Below are positions 1 to 13,901 of a DNA stretch of 47,526 nucleotides, in pieces. Where the stretch lies: positions 1 through 47,526 of the forward strand of contig JAHLWZ010000921.1 of NCBI GenBank assembly GCA_020536535.1, read 5' to 3'. The stretch is from Pelomyxa schiedti (Eukaryota > Evosea > Pelobiontida > Pelomyxidae). The notes beneath the pieces are model-generated. The model ran no database searches. It saw nothing but the letters and a program-made list of their open reading frames with translations, and was not told the DNA's origin. How positions within the stretch are numbered: position 1 is the stretch's first letter; every line of letters begins with the position of its first letter. Position numbers and translations under genes: made by a program.

Positions 1-278
1 TGAACATAAACTCGCTAACAATAAAAAAAAAAAAAAAAGGTACACGATGAAGGGAAAAAAAAAACAGTACACACTGGAGTGTTGAAATTTTTATAATGGG
101 GCAGGGACATTGCGCTTCTTCGTGCACAGTTCCATTGATGTGTAACAACGAACGACAATGGCTTCTCAGCGCCCTTAGGATACGAAACCTCAGCCCCTGA
201 GGTGCACGTGGTGTTAGACACCAAGTTGTCCCCGACACCACTCCCCGGTGCTTCCCGCGTGCTCGCCGTCGTGGCCAT
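1..278 (-). CDS. 5' end of an unidentified gene (partial, runs off the window)
   Basis: An ATG at 278 on the minus strand opens a 68-codon exon (278-75) that begins MATTASTREAPG. It is followed by a GT...AG intron at 74-15 rich in T (two long T tracts, acceptor TTGTTAG). A second exon starts at 14 in the same phase and leaves the window. The peptide contains LSFVVTHQWN and SLPHYKNFNTP, which I do not recognise. It is divergent from the DHX29 gene, with 188 bp between the start codons. The reading is supported by a clean ATG, a correctly phased intron and intron style matching the neighbours. Too little is visible to assign a function. A fortuitous ORF cannot be excluded. Confidence 0.45.
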
Positions 279-466
279 TACCAAATAAGATCTGGTAGAT
301 TTACTGCAGAGAAGAGCTCTACCTCTACTCCAAGACACTAGGGGGTGTGTCTCCTTGGGCTGGGAGACAGAAGCTGACTCCCAGATGGAGCTGCATTCAC
401 AGAAGGCGAAATTGTCAATTTCTCGCTGTCACTCGTTCCCTGCGTAGCGCTGACTCGTTCGTTCAA

Positions 467-3400
467 ATGCGTCGCGGTGGCAAAAAATCCAATAAATCGC
501 ACAACAAAGATCTGTCGTTGTCGCGCGACACTGTGCAGACAATATTGGCAACAGCGACAGGAAGTACTACTCGTTCCAATGTGCCCGTAGTGAAACCAGC
601 AGCAATAGTACCTACAAAGCCGACCGAGGACCCTTCGACAGATCTCGTGCAAGTCACGTCGTCAACAGCAGCTTCCGCAAACGCCGCCGTCGTTGGCGAG
701 CGCATAGGCAATGAGATCTTGACGTTTGTTGCTGTGGATAGACTGTTCACAACACTGACCACTGACATCGGCTTTTCCGAGGATGATGCCAGGGACGCCC
801 TGGCCAACACCCTTAGTACGCCTCTTTCTGGTGGTGCAGTTCCGGGCGGATCAAGTTCCTCCCGGTTGGAGGTGGCATTGGACTGGTTGTGCCTGAACGT
901 TAGCCCCGAACGGATGCCACCTGGGTTTGCCCCACTTCTGCAGGCTGACACTTCTCTTGAAGAAAGTAGCAAGTGCGTTGTTATCTGCCCGGGTGCAAAA
1001 CCGCCACCAAAAGAAGCACAACCACCCACTTCAGCAGTCGAACTCACAGCCAAGATATGTACTGCAATCCCTGTTTCAGCTCCTGCAAAAGAAGTAACTG
1101 TAAATACAAAACTCTCCCCAGCACCAGCGCCGAAGTCAGCCTCACCTCCCACTGTCCTCCCTGTGAAACCCAGCAACAAAAGCCCAAAACCGAAACAGAA
1201 GAAAAAGTCAAAGCCCAAGCAGGTTTCTTCTTGGATTCTCAACTATGCTGGAAATAGTAGTGAGGAAGATTCAGCAGCTACTGCTGTTCCTGACGTTACC
1301 AAATTGGGCTTGGGTGAACTTCAGGAGGAACTTGCCAAAGAGCAAGCTAAAAAGGGGTCACAAAAGGATGTAAACCGTATTCGACTGTTGGCTGCAGAAA
1401 TAAAAAACAAACGCACTGAAACGATTCCAAGTGCCTCTTGTGTTAGTCAAAATAATGACAGCACAAATCAACCTTCAAGTGAAATCAACAGCCCAGTGGT
1501 ATTGACTGAAACTTCCGCGTCACACAGTGTGAGCGTTAATGACGGAACAGTTCATCCAAATGTTGAAGAGGCCGTTCTGAACCTGAACTCAGGTTTTCCT
1601 GTTCTTCCACTTGAACATCTGTACTCATCCGAAAAACTGTACAGAGGTTGGTGATGTGGGATCGTTATTTGAAGCTAGTTCATCTGAAATACCCACTTCC
1701 TTATCTTCTTCTCAAGACCCTGAAAAAAATATACCAGTGGAACCTCTCATCCCTCCTTCGTGGACAGGGAAAACTCCTGTTCAATTGTTACAAGACTGGT
1801 GCCGCAAGCACAAGCGTGAATCTCCTAAATTCCTTCAAGATAAAGTGCCCCCAGGAATACACCGGTGGTCCGTTGTTGTGGAAAACTCCAATAAGCATAT
1901 GGAAACCGTTTCGGTAAACATTTCGTACATGACTGCCTCCAGTGCAAAAAATGCAGTTGCTACTAAAGCTCTTCATCTTCTTGCCTCTAATGAAGGCATG
2001 GATGCTATACTTCCAGGATATTTTAGACAGATGTGGCTAGACATGAACAATGAAAAGAAAGAAAAAATACAAGAGGCTCGGAACGCCCTACTTACACACA
2101 AAGCCGAGTACATCAATGCAATAATTGCGGCCGCTAAGCAAAAATATGCGCAGCAAACATCTGTAGCTACCCCTAAGACAACTCCTACTCAAGTTGAGAG
2201 CTGGGAAGATATCATTACAACCGCTCCGGATATAACAACAGCCGCTTCTAGCACGGACACTTCTACACCTATAGGCTCTCTTGCCCAGCAACTGTATAAT
2301 CAATGGGCGGCGCGCCAACTTCTACCTGCCTACCAGCAGTTCTTACCCAAGAGGGAATCGCTTCCTGTATTTTCCGAGCGGGAGTTATTGCTGGCCACAA
2401 TTGCTGCCAACCCCGTAACTGTTGTTGTTGGTTCTACGGGCTCGGGAAAAAGGTTATTAATCTGTGCCTTCTTTCACTCAACTTTCTTAGCACACAGATT
2501 CCCCAATTCATCCTTGATGATGCCGACGCCAATAAGCGTGGCGACAAGTGTTCCATAGTCTGCACTCAGCCCCGAAGAATAAGTGCTATTTCTCTTGCTG
2601 CTAGAATTTCCCAAGAGCGGGCCGAACCACGTCAGGCAAGCGATGAATGCCAGCCGTCAGTTGGATATCAAGTGAGATTCCACTCTAAGCACATTAAAAC
2701 TGCAAGGCTCCTATTTGTAACAACGGGAATTCTACTTCGCCGTCTACATGCCTCTAGAGATTTGGCGGAGTTTAATTACATCATTGTGGATGAAGTTCAT
2801 GAGAGAGTTAGTCATTAGTGTTTAGGCTGTTGTACTTACTCTTTTAGGACATCCACACCGACTTTTTGATTTCTCTCATCAAAGGTATACTTTCACGAAG
2901 AACTGATCTGAAAGTTATTCTAATGAGTGCTACAATTAATGCCAAGTTATTTTCTACGTACTTTGGAGGCTGTCCCATCGTCAATATACCGGGAAGAGAG
3001 CATCCTGTGAGTGAATTATTTCTTGAAGACATTTTAGAGAAGACCAATTTCGTTGTGGCTGCTGATTCCCCGTTTGCAAGACAAACATCTCGTTCTCTGG
3101 TGAGACACGGAAGAATAGAAGTTTCTGGACGAAGTGGTAACAGTCAGGCTGTTACTTGGGAAGACTGGGAAGACAACTTTGGAGATGCCCCTACGACACT
3201 GAAGTGTGACAATGAGGCATACAGTGAGCAGACAGCACTATCACTCTCGCGAATGGATGAAGACGTGATAAACTACGATGTGATTAGTTCTCTTATATGG
3301 TACATCCATCGAACTAATCCCCTCCCAATGAGCCGGGAGGCCCGCTCGGGCGTTGGTGGTGGTGGAATTCTAGTTTTCCTCCCCGGTCTTGCAGAGATAA

Positions 3401-5101
3401 CTGCCATGTCAGACAATCTGACGGAGATGACGCGCCAAATTCTGAGGGAGAAAAGCTACAAAACTAATTATTCCCACCAATCCGAGGTCTTCTATGTGAC
3501 GATGTTGCACTCTACCCTGTCTGTGGATCTGCAACAACAAGTTTTCCAACATCCCCCTGGAGGAATGAGGAAAGTTGTTCTGGCAACTAACATTGCTGGT
3601 GTGGGTATTAAAAATTATTCACTCTTTTCTAACACTTGAAACAGAGACATCCATTACAATTGATGACATCTCTTATGTAATTGATACGGGAAGGGTCAAG
3701 GAATTCCACTACAACAACGCAAAGAAGATGTCTTGCCTAATCACATTATGGGAGTCTCGAGCAAACGCCAAGCAGCGAGCAGGTCGTGCCGGAAGAGTCG
3801 CTCCTGGAATATGCTATAGATGCTTCACAAAAGCGAGATACATGGCTTTCTCTGAAGTTCAGAAACCGGAAATACAGAGAACGCCTTTGGAAGAGCTATG
3901 CCTACAGATAAAGGTAACCTTTAGCTCACCAATTCCTGTATTGCTGATTCAAACAAACAGCTCCTTGACTTGGGGACTATTCATGCGTTTCTCTCTAACG
4001 CGTTGGAGGCTCCATCTGCGATCTCCATAAAACATGCTATTGAAACGCTGAATGACGTTGGTGCCCTTGATGAGCAAGAAAACCTAACTCCCTTGGGGCG
4101 TCACCTGGCCATACTTCCCCTTGATATTCATTTAGGGAAAATGCTGGTATATGCGTGCATATTTGGTTGTCAGCAAGAGGTTCTGACCATTGCAGCAATT
4201 GCAGCTTCGCAGTCACCTTTTCTTACATCCCCAAATTCGGACGACTTGGCATCAGCAAAGGCCAAGCAATTGGCTTTGTTTGGCTCAATTAAGACAGCAG
4301 AAACAACGGAAGGTGCCAGTGCACGAAATCTTCCTTTCTGTGGTGACTTGATTATGGCAATGAATGCTTTCAATGCGTGGAAGCAGGCCAATGAACACGG
4401 TGGAGCACGTGCTGCAAATGACTTGTGCAGAAATGCCTTTCTGCACTTAAACCGAATCAAGGAGATTGCAGATCTGCGAGAGCAGTACCATGAAGTTCTG
4501 CACTCCCTTGGATTTGTGGGGCACGACCTCTCTTCTCCTCCTCCTCTTACTCAAAGACGGCTGGCTCTCTTGCAGGCTATTATTTGCGCCGGTTTCTATC
4601 CGAGGTAGCCTGAAAACATACACCCAACCAAATCTCACATTATGAAGGGTTGTGCATCTTGTTCAATCGGACTCTCAAATCAAGCTACTGAGTAAAAAAG
4701 AGGAAGTCTTTATTCACCCCGTATCTGTTGCTCACGGTTTGTTACCGGCAATCTTGCCACAGAGCCAGTGGATGGTCTACTTCCAAAAGGTACCTTTGCC
4801 TGTCAACCCATATGCCTCATCCAAAAACTAGGTCAAATCCAGCCGGATTTTCATCCGCGACTGCACTCCAGTGAGCCCGCTCGCACTACTCCTGTTTGGC
4901 GGCACATTAGCCGTCCAGCACCTTGCAGGAACAGCCACCGTGGACAAGTGGCTGGTAATACACACCCACCCGCAGACAGCAGTGGCCATCAAGCAGCTCC
5001 GCAACAACCTCGACGCGGCGCTCACCTCGCAGTTCGCCAACCCCAGCAGCGCAGCATCATCGGCCCTAGTCAAGGCCGTCACCGACCTGCTGTCGCTTTA
5101 G
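467..5101 (+). CDS. DHX29: DHX29-like DEAH-box RNA helicase
   Basis: The product is a 1,441-residue helicase. Exons are 467-1592, 1645-2452, 2491-2806, 2848-3598, 3645-3913, 3961-4604, 4648-4789 and 4832-5101; the seven introns are 38-52 bp. The N terminus has a UBA-like helix region ending ALDWLCLNV, then a dsRBD-like block (TPVQLLQDWCRKHKRESP), both typical of DHX29. Walker A GSGKST (about residue 641) is split by an intron. DEVHER, LMSATIN and QRAGRAGR follow, then the helicase-associated and OB-like C-terminal domains (EVFIHPVSV). In animals DHX29 binds the 40S subunit and helps scanning through structured 5' leaders; the same cytosolic role is inferred here. An upstream in-frame GTG at 347 was rejected in favour of ATG 467. 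Family size (human 1,369 residues) agrees. Confidence 0.93.
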
Positions 5102-5362
5102 AACCCCACCCCCAAACACCCAAATCTCCGCCCCCTAAGAACGACTCTTCTCTGTGATCACCGTGTCAGATACTTCCCCGAAGGGATTTTAAAAAACCAA
5201 ACAAGAAGAGAAGGACACCGAAAGGGCAACAACAACCACCGATGTCTGGTGCGGGGTTTCTCGCCTCTTTTTCCCCAAACAAACACACAACGCAACTGAT
5301 CCCACAATAATAACACAGGGCCGCTCTCAACAGCCGACGCGAAGGACGATGATCAGCCCCTT

Positions 5363-7891
5363 ATGGGCGGCAGCAGTAATAGCAGTAGGCCCACCGCTAG
5401 CGCTAGCGCGAGCGCGGGGAAGCAAGCGGAAAGGGAAAGGGAGAGGGAAAGGGAGAGGGAGAGGGAGAAGCGGCGGCGCCGTGGGGAGAAGCAGGCCAAG
5501 AGGGACCCGGTGGTTGTGGGCCTGGCGTCGGTGGCGGCCCTGGCTACCGTGGTGACCTTCATCCTCGTGGCCGTGATGATCCCCCTGGTCAAGGACGTCA
5601 AGTCGAAGCAAAATGACGTGGAGGCCCAAATGGAGGTTTGACTTGCTGGGGGAGAAAGAAAAACCCAACAAAATAGGAAGATGGAAAGGGTGGGGGGGAA
5701 TATTTAATATTTACTTCGGCTTGTGTGATCTCATTCTAACTCTCTCTTGAATTGCAGACTGTGACGATGTTAAAGTGGGCTGTGGATTATGAGAACCCTA
5801 GATACTATCAAGTGGACAGAGGTACGTGCTGGGACTTTGCTACTGTTGGTCTCCTGGAGCACTCTTATCGCCAGTACGGTATTGAGAGGGGATACCTCAA
5901 GTCTGATGAATATGTGAAACTCAGTGAGCAAGCGTATGTACATCTCTGTCTGAGCTTCTACTGATTTCATGTGCAGCTTCGGAATCTCCATGATTCGTGC
6001 TTGTGCTAAGCATCCTCAAGTTTGTGATGTTCCTGGGGATTTCGTCCTACAGAATTCTACTGAAGGCGGTGAAATCGGTTGGATTTACAGGTACCTCAAT
6101 TTTGCAAACCATGTACTAATTTCTTCAGTTTGACTGAACTATATGACCAAGTTCTACCTGTAGCTGTTTGTCCCTATACTACTATTGACCAAGGTCATTT
6201 TCTCTCCTCTCTTGTTGAGACTAACCATATTAGAAACGGAATGCCCAGGGATTGACAAAGCTCTGGATCAAAACCCTCTTCTATTTGAAATACACTCAAT
6301 GGAGGTAGCCTACAACTCAAAGGTACCTTCTGTAATTGTTAGTTGTCGCCTTCTGAGGAAACATGAAAATAAGGATACAAGGGCATTGTTACTGAAGCAC
6401 AAAGTGCCCCTTGGTTGGACGTCACTTATGCATGTCGTTTCATATTATTTCCCGTGTGTTGGATACACGTAAACATGTCATACTCATCTACATCAAGCTG
6501 CACTGATGCCTACTGGGGTGCACAAGATATTTGCAATGAAACCAATAAAGTAAATTGCCCAACGGACCGCTTCTATTATTCAGAGTTCTGTGGCGAAGTG
6601 CAAGGTGCAATGTATAGTATCCTAACTGTCCTCTCAAAGAGTTCCATGAAGTTCGGTTTTCCTTTACTCTCTTAAGATATGGATGGTGAATTTTTCATGC
6701 ATGGTGTAATGGAAGTAGAAGGTGGGCATGGAATGAATATTGTTGGCTTCAATGATGGATTTGTTACAAGAGAGGGATTTAAGGGAGGTAACTTTTTTCC
6801 AACCACTAATTTCAGAAAGTCTTACGACTCTAGGGTTTATTATTCGAAACAGCTGGTATGACCAAGTGTACGGAGACAATCCATACGGTCGCGGTGCCCG
6901 AGGGTCTCACTCCATTGCATACTGGATGCAGGAGATAAGTGCATGGGATGAGGCTTCCCTATGCCCAAATCCTCTAAACCCCGCAAATTGGTTTTTTCCC
7001 TTGCCTTATGGGTAAACTAAACTTACGGAACCAGGTTGTCATGTGTACAACAATCCCCAGGCCCTACTGGACATAGGGGCATGAACAAACACGCGCCACC
7101 AAAGCACACTAAGAGTGGCCCCCTCGCCGGCGATGACATGTATGATATCTCCGAGACCTGCCTCGATGTAGAATTTATGGCTCACCTAGTGAATGTATGC
7201 CAATAACTCCTACGGTTTACCATTAACATCCTTGGAAGGTATCACTTCAACCAACTGAATTCCAATGCAAAGACACTGCCGCCTGTGACAGCTCCTACAG
7301 ATATTTCCTGGTTTCTACGTAAGTAAGACAGCTTGCACCAAGCTACACTAAACACCCCTTTTTGCTTTTCAGCCAAACGAGTGTCCAAGGAGATCTACTC
7401 GGAATGACCATGCTCGGCGTTGATAAAGTCGATCAATCTCAGATCATTGTTACAACACCCCTCAATAATCCCTCCGCACTTGCTTACATTTGGGAACGTG
7501 CGTATTATTCCGAATTTTTCCCTTTCAGCAAATTGCTAACCCTAAATCTAGCAATCCAAGCTTACCAAGATATGCTTGTGGATTCCGAGGATTGGTGCGG
7601 TTTCTATTTCTGGCCCTATGATGTACTCGACAAGCAAGTAGGCCTATTCAGAAGTAAGCCCGGAACAACCCAACAAAACCCCAAAACCCAAAACCACCAC
7701 CGAAATCTCACTAACCAAACTCAATAGCATACTATGCACACTACTTCGACATTGAGTGGGAGCCCCAAAGCTACCTAATCAACAAAGACCAGTATGATGA
7801 ATTCAACTACACTCTCCTGGAGCTGTCATCTGGCAAACAGCCTGCCTACAACCTCCCAACCACTAACCCCCATGACACCGTCCGTTACTAG
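5363..7891 (+). CDS. membrane-anchored papain-family (C1) cysteine peptidase
   Basis: The product has 640 residues. Exons are 5363-5635, 5758-5933, 5977-6090, 6129-6193, 6234-6468, 6498-6604, 6677-6787, 6834-6990, 7035-7194, 7239-7318, 7373-7653 and 7728-7891. A short cytosolic start carries an RE repeat and a basic KRRRRG stretch. One membrane helix follows (about residues 50-74), so this is a type II protein with the enzyme outside the cytosol or in a lumen. The catalytic triad is visible: Cys115 in RGTCWDF, His341 in GGHGMNIVGF, Asn366 in RNSW. The Cys-His spacing (226 residues) is much longer than in papain, and about 270 residues follow the Asn. There is no obvious propeptide. The 29-bp intron at 6469-6497 and the 6991-7034 intron are the least certain joins. 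Family membership is firm; the substrate is unknown. Confidence 0.85.
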
Positions 7892-8094
7892 AATCAACTC
7901 TACTCTAGAGTTAGTGGGAAAAATTAATCCTCTCCCTCGGAGCTATCCTCAGGAACCCGGGTTGTGTGTTCTGTTTCGTGATCTGAAAGCACACCAAATT
8001 GGCTGCCGCTCGTTCATTCTCTTTCTTTCTCCTCTTCGAAAAAAAAACCTTGGTGCCGCGGCTTGGCCACCGGTGTCCCAGTGAATAATACGAA

Positions 8095-10831
<2,737 letters not shown>

Positions 10832-11114
10832 TATTCTCAAGCTGAAAAACTCGCTTCCTTGTATTCCCTTTGTCACAGAAACATACCCGGCACAAGGACT
10901 GTCGTAAGTACAGTAACCAGAAAAAAAAAAAACCCAAACAAAAAAAACCACCAAAGGACAAAAGGCAAGAAACACAAAACAAAACAAAAAAAAAACCAAA
11001 ACAACATACACAGGAAGGAGCCCAGCCCCAGTACCCACCCACTCCTCCTTTTGTTCCCTATTTGACTTAAAAAAAAATTCCCAAAAAAACTTTCCTTTTG
11101 TATTTACTCCTGTT
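10832..11114. other. convergent intergenic gap, A-rich
   Basis: The 283 bp between the stop codons of the poly(A) polymerase and ketoacyl-CoA synthase genes hold several A and CA-rich runs (around 10920-11000 and 11065-11090). These are probably the two 3' untranslated regions. I see no gene, RNA or repeat unit here. Confidence 0.6.
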
Positions 11115-13547
11115 TCATTCTGTGTTGTTCTGTTGGTCTGGTTTGCGTTGTGTGAGAGGTGTTGTTGTAGTTGCTGCTGTAGTGTTATTAGGAGGTTCGA
11201 GAGTGCATGCTGATTCAGGTGGGGGAGGGAGTGACTGTGACTTGATTGTCCTGAGGGCACGCCAGACAGCACTGTTGCACTTGAGGCCACTGCCAAAGGC
11301 TATTTGCCACACCTTATCACCTCGCTTCATGGCCCCTTTCTGCTCTATGTAGTTGAGCTCATACCACACTGATGAGGACGAGGTGTTGCCGTAGCGGTAC
11401 AGAGTTGCGCGGGAGGGCAGTACATCTTCCGGGGTGAGCTTGAGGTTCTCTTCCAGTCTGTAATAATTGTGAGAGTGGTGAAATCGAAGGGGGGTGTGGG
11501 TGTACCCATCAATGATGGCGCGGCCACCAGCGTGAATGCAGAAGTGTTGGAATGCCTTGTGGAAGTTTGGGGTGTACACTGGTCTCTTTCCCTTCGACAT
11601 TTTTCTGAGGCAGGCGTGGTAGAAATACTTGATGTGCTCCGTGTAGGGAAGAACCTGGGAGAACAGTAAGTAATGTCGATATCTTATTGGAATTTTTAAC
11701 CTGAGGGGCCAGGATAGTTATGTTACTCTTAAGAGCATTTCCCACAGCCTTGACCAAATCTCGGGATATCTTTACGCCCTTGTTACCACGCTCATCTATG
11801 GTCTGGTAAATCGCCCTATAAGATATATCGTCTGCTCCGGCATGCACTCGTACAGTTGTCACTAGTTGATACCTGGCAGGGAATTAATGAGAGCCATGGT
11901 TGAATTCTTACTACTTAGAACGGAATCCCCAGGAGAATTTGTTTGTCAAAAGAAGGGCAGCACCACCGAGCCTGAATAACACGTTGCTCAATAGCATGGA
12001 TTTAACATCCCCACGGTACCTTGACCAATAAATTTGGGAAACACTACAATGAAACAATACCAGTTCTCAGAGATGTTTTCAGTGCTGAAGATGAGACATA
12101 ACTTGGAGTGATGGATCTGCAGAAGATCTCTTGCAAGATCCACTGAAACAAGACCAGCTGAACAACCCATTCCACTCAAGTTGTAGTTTTTGACATCTAA
12201 AGATTGTTGGCATTTGGGTTGATGAGAGTTGATGCGAACCTTTTCTCATTTTGTACTTGTTGATTATCATGGCACTTAGGGATGGAGTAGGATTGAATAA
12301 ACTGCAGTTCACAATAACAATATCTATGTCAGTCGGGTTGACACCCGTTTTGGCGAAAAGTTCATCACAGCACCCAGTAATGACCTACTAGTTTTAATGA
12401 CTGGCTGAAAAAAAAACAAAAAACCTGGAAGGCCTCTTCTCTGGATCTATTCATGTTCAACTCGGGAGGGCAGGCCAGAATTCCGGCAGGGAGGTATGTT
12501 TCATTACCAAGACCAGCACGTTCAGTCAACTTTTTCTGAAATTCCATGCTCTCTTTTGAAAACCAACTGCCAATGGTTAAAGGGTTATTATTAACTTAAT
12601 AATAATATCTATACTTAGTTCTCTCATTGATAGTCACAAAGTGTTCTCGAGTGACAAGAAGTTCTGGGGGTGGTGTGAACGTTGCGAAATCAACGAGGTA
12701 AATTCTACAGAGAAGTAAATAGATAGAGCAGAGGTAAAGTTAAAGTACCGTTCTTTCCTCGAGGCTACGTAAAACGTGACCAAATAAACTAACGTCATGA
12801 AGCACACGACGAAACTTACAACAGCAACTATGGATTCGTCGTGCTGCTTTGATAATTCGGCGATTACAGACCTCCGCTTATTTAGAGAACAAAAAGGAAA
12901 AAAGGAAGAATTTCTCACCTCCACAACATGGGTATCACTGCACTTCTTTTCACCAGGATAGTCAACACAATCAGAACAACTGGGGCAAGATACAACACAA
13001 GAGAGGGAATGCCCAAACTGTGATAATAACCTGCCCTCACCTACAACTCCAAATTTATAAAACAAAACAAGGTGAGTGTACAAGGCAGCACTGACCTCGT
13101 TGAAGTCGCCCTTGCGATGAGGGTAGTAGTACGACACATTGCGCAAGTCCCTGACCTTCTCCTGCTCCTTCGCCCCCGCCACTGACGGCGAGAACGACCG
13201 CGGCGGCACACCCGCGTCCCCATCCCGCACTCCCCCGCTTGGGCTGCTCGTAGCAGCTGCAGTTGCAGTAGTAGCAGTTGCAGTTGCAGTAGTAGCAGCG
13301 GTCACGGTAGCGGTCGCTGCGGTTGCTGATGTCGTATCCGTCGTTGGCGGCGCTTCATGTGGTTGAGATCAACAACACGACAACGGCTACAACTACGATA
13401 ACAACAACTGCAACAACAACTACCACAGGTTTAGACACAGATCCTCTGTGATCTGTGCACGGCAACAAAACAAACAGTAGTGTGAGATCTGGGGGGTTGG
13501 TACACACCGGCTGGCCGCGATGGTGACTCATCGTGTATTGAGCTCAT
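11115..13547 (-). CDS. KCS: plant-type (FAE1/KCS) very-long-chain 3-ketoacyl-CoA synthase
   Basis: The enzyme condenses malonyl-CoA with a long acyl-CoA, the first step of fatty-acid elongation in the ER. The start ATG at 13547 ([13 protein letters not shown]) joins in phase to 13352-13082, 13017-12919, 12871-12749 and 12704 onward; further exons run to the stop at 11115. The N terminus is Thr/Ala-rich, followed by two membrane helices and the family signature [19 protein letters not shown]. The thiolase-fold triad is present: Cys in [10 protein letters not shown] (near 12165), His in [12 protein letters not shown] and Asn in [13 protein letters not shown]. Other family blocks seen are [25 protein letters not shown] and [19 protein letters not shown] 41-bp intron probably interrupts the His-block exon. 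This is the plant FAE1 family, unrelated to the ELO elongases of animals and fungi. Confidence 0.9.
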
Positions 13548-13901
13548 TTTTGTTTGTTGCGTTTGTTTGCTGTTTCCGGGATTCGCTGTTTTGTTTGTTT
13601 TTTGTGGATTGATGGAATTGCGTTCTGTTGTCAAACGAGCAGAACTTTGGGGGTGTTGTTCCAAGTGCTCAGAAGTGGGGGTTCATCTCCCCATACCAGA
13701 GGAGGATGAGGAGTATCCAGTGCGTGTTTCAATACATCATTTTCCTACACTCTCAATTCCTGCGTTCAAAATTCGTCAAAGGAAGCAACGAAAACGAAAA
13801 TACAAAAAGAGGTGGCGTTCTAACAACGCACTGAGCTAACGTCATAGACAATACTGCACTTTTTTCTTTTTTTTTCTTTTTCCCCCCGCTAGTTTTACTT
13901 G
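13548..13901. other. divergent intergenic region with a possible small ORF and leader intron
   Basis: The 354 bp lie between the divergent start codons of the ketoacyl-CoA synthase and GTPase genes, so promoters for both should be here. An open frame 13612-13839 (+) would encode 75 residues with a very basic end (KIRQRKQRKRKYKKRW). I cannot tell a small gene from an upstream ORF. A strong pyrimidine tract ending CCCCCCGCTAG at about 13892 looks like a 3' splice site just before the GTPase ATG, suggesting an intron in its 5' leader. Confidence 0.35.

Noticed and set aside
347-466. Forty-codon N-terminal extension of the DHX29 gene from GTG 347
   Set aside because: It needs a GTG start; ATG 467 lies just upstream of a basic, family-like start and the extension has no conserved look.
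463-1242. 259-codon open frame antisense to the DHX29 gene
   Set aside because: It mirrors the low-complexity N-terminal coding region; no domain, and the plus-strand reading is a clear helicase.
10920-11090. A tracts as the poly(A) tail of a retroposed copy
   Set aside because: There is no adjacent intronless gene copy or target duplication; A runs are common in these untranslated regions.
13612-13839. A 75-residue basic small protein between the divergent genes
   Set aside because: It has an ATG but no recognisable sequence, and sits where the GTPase promoter and leader should be; noted in the intergenic entry rather than called.
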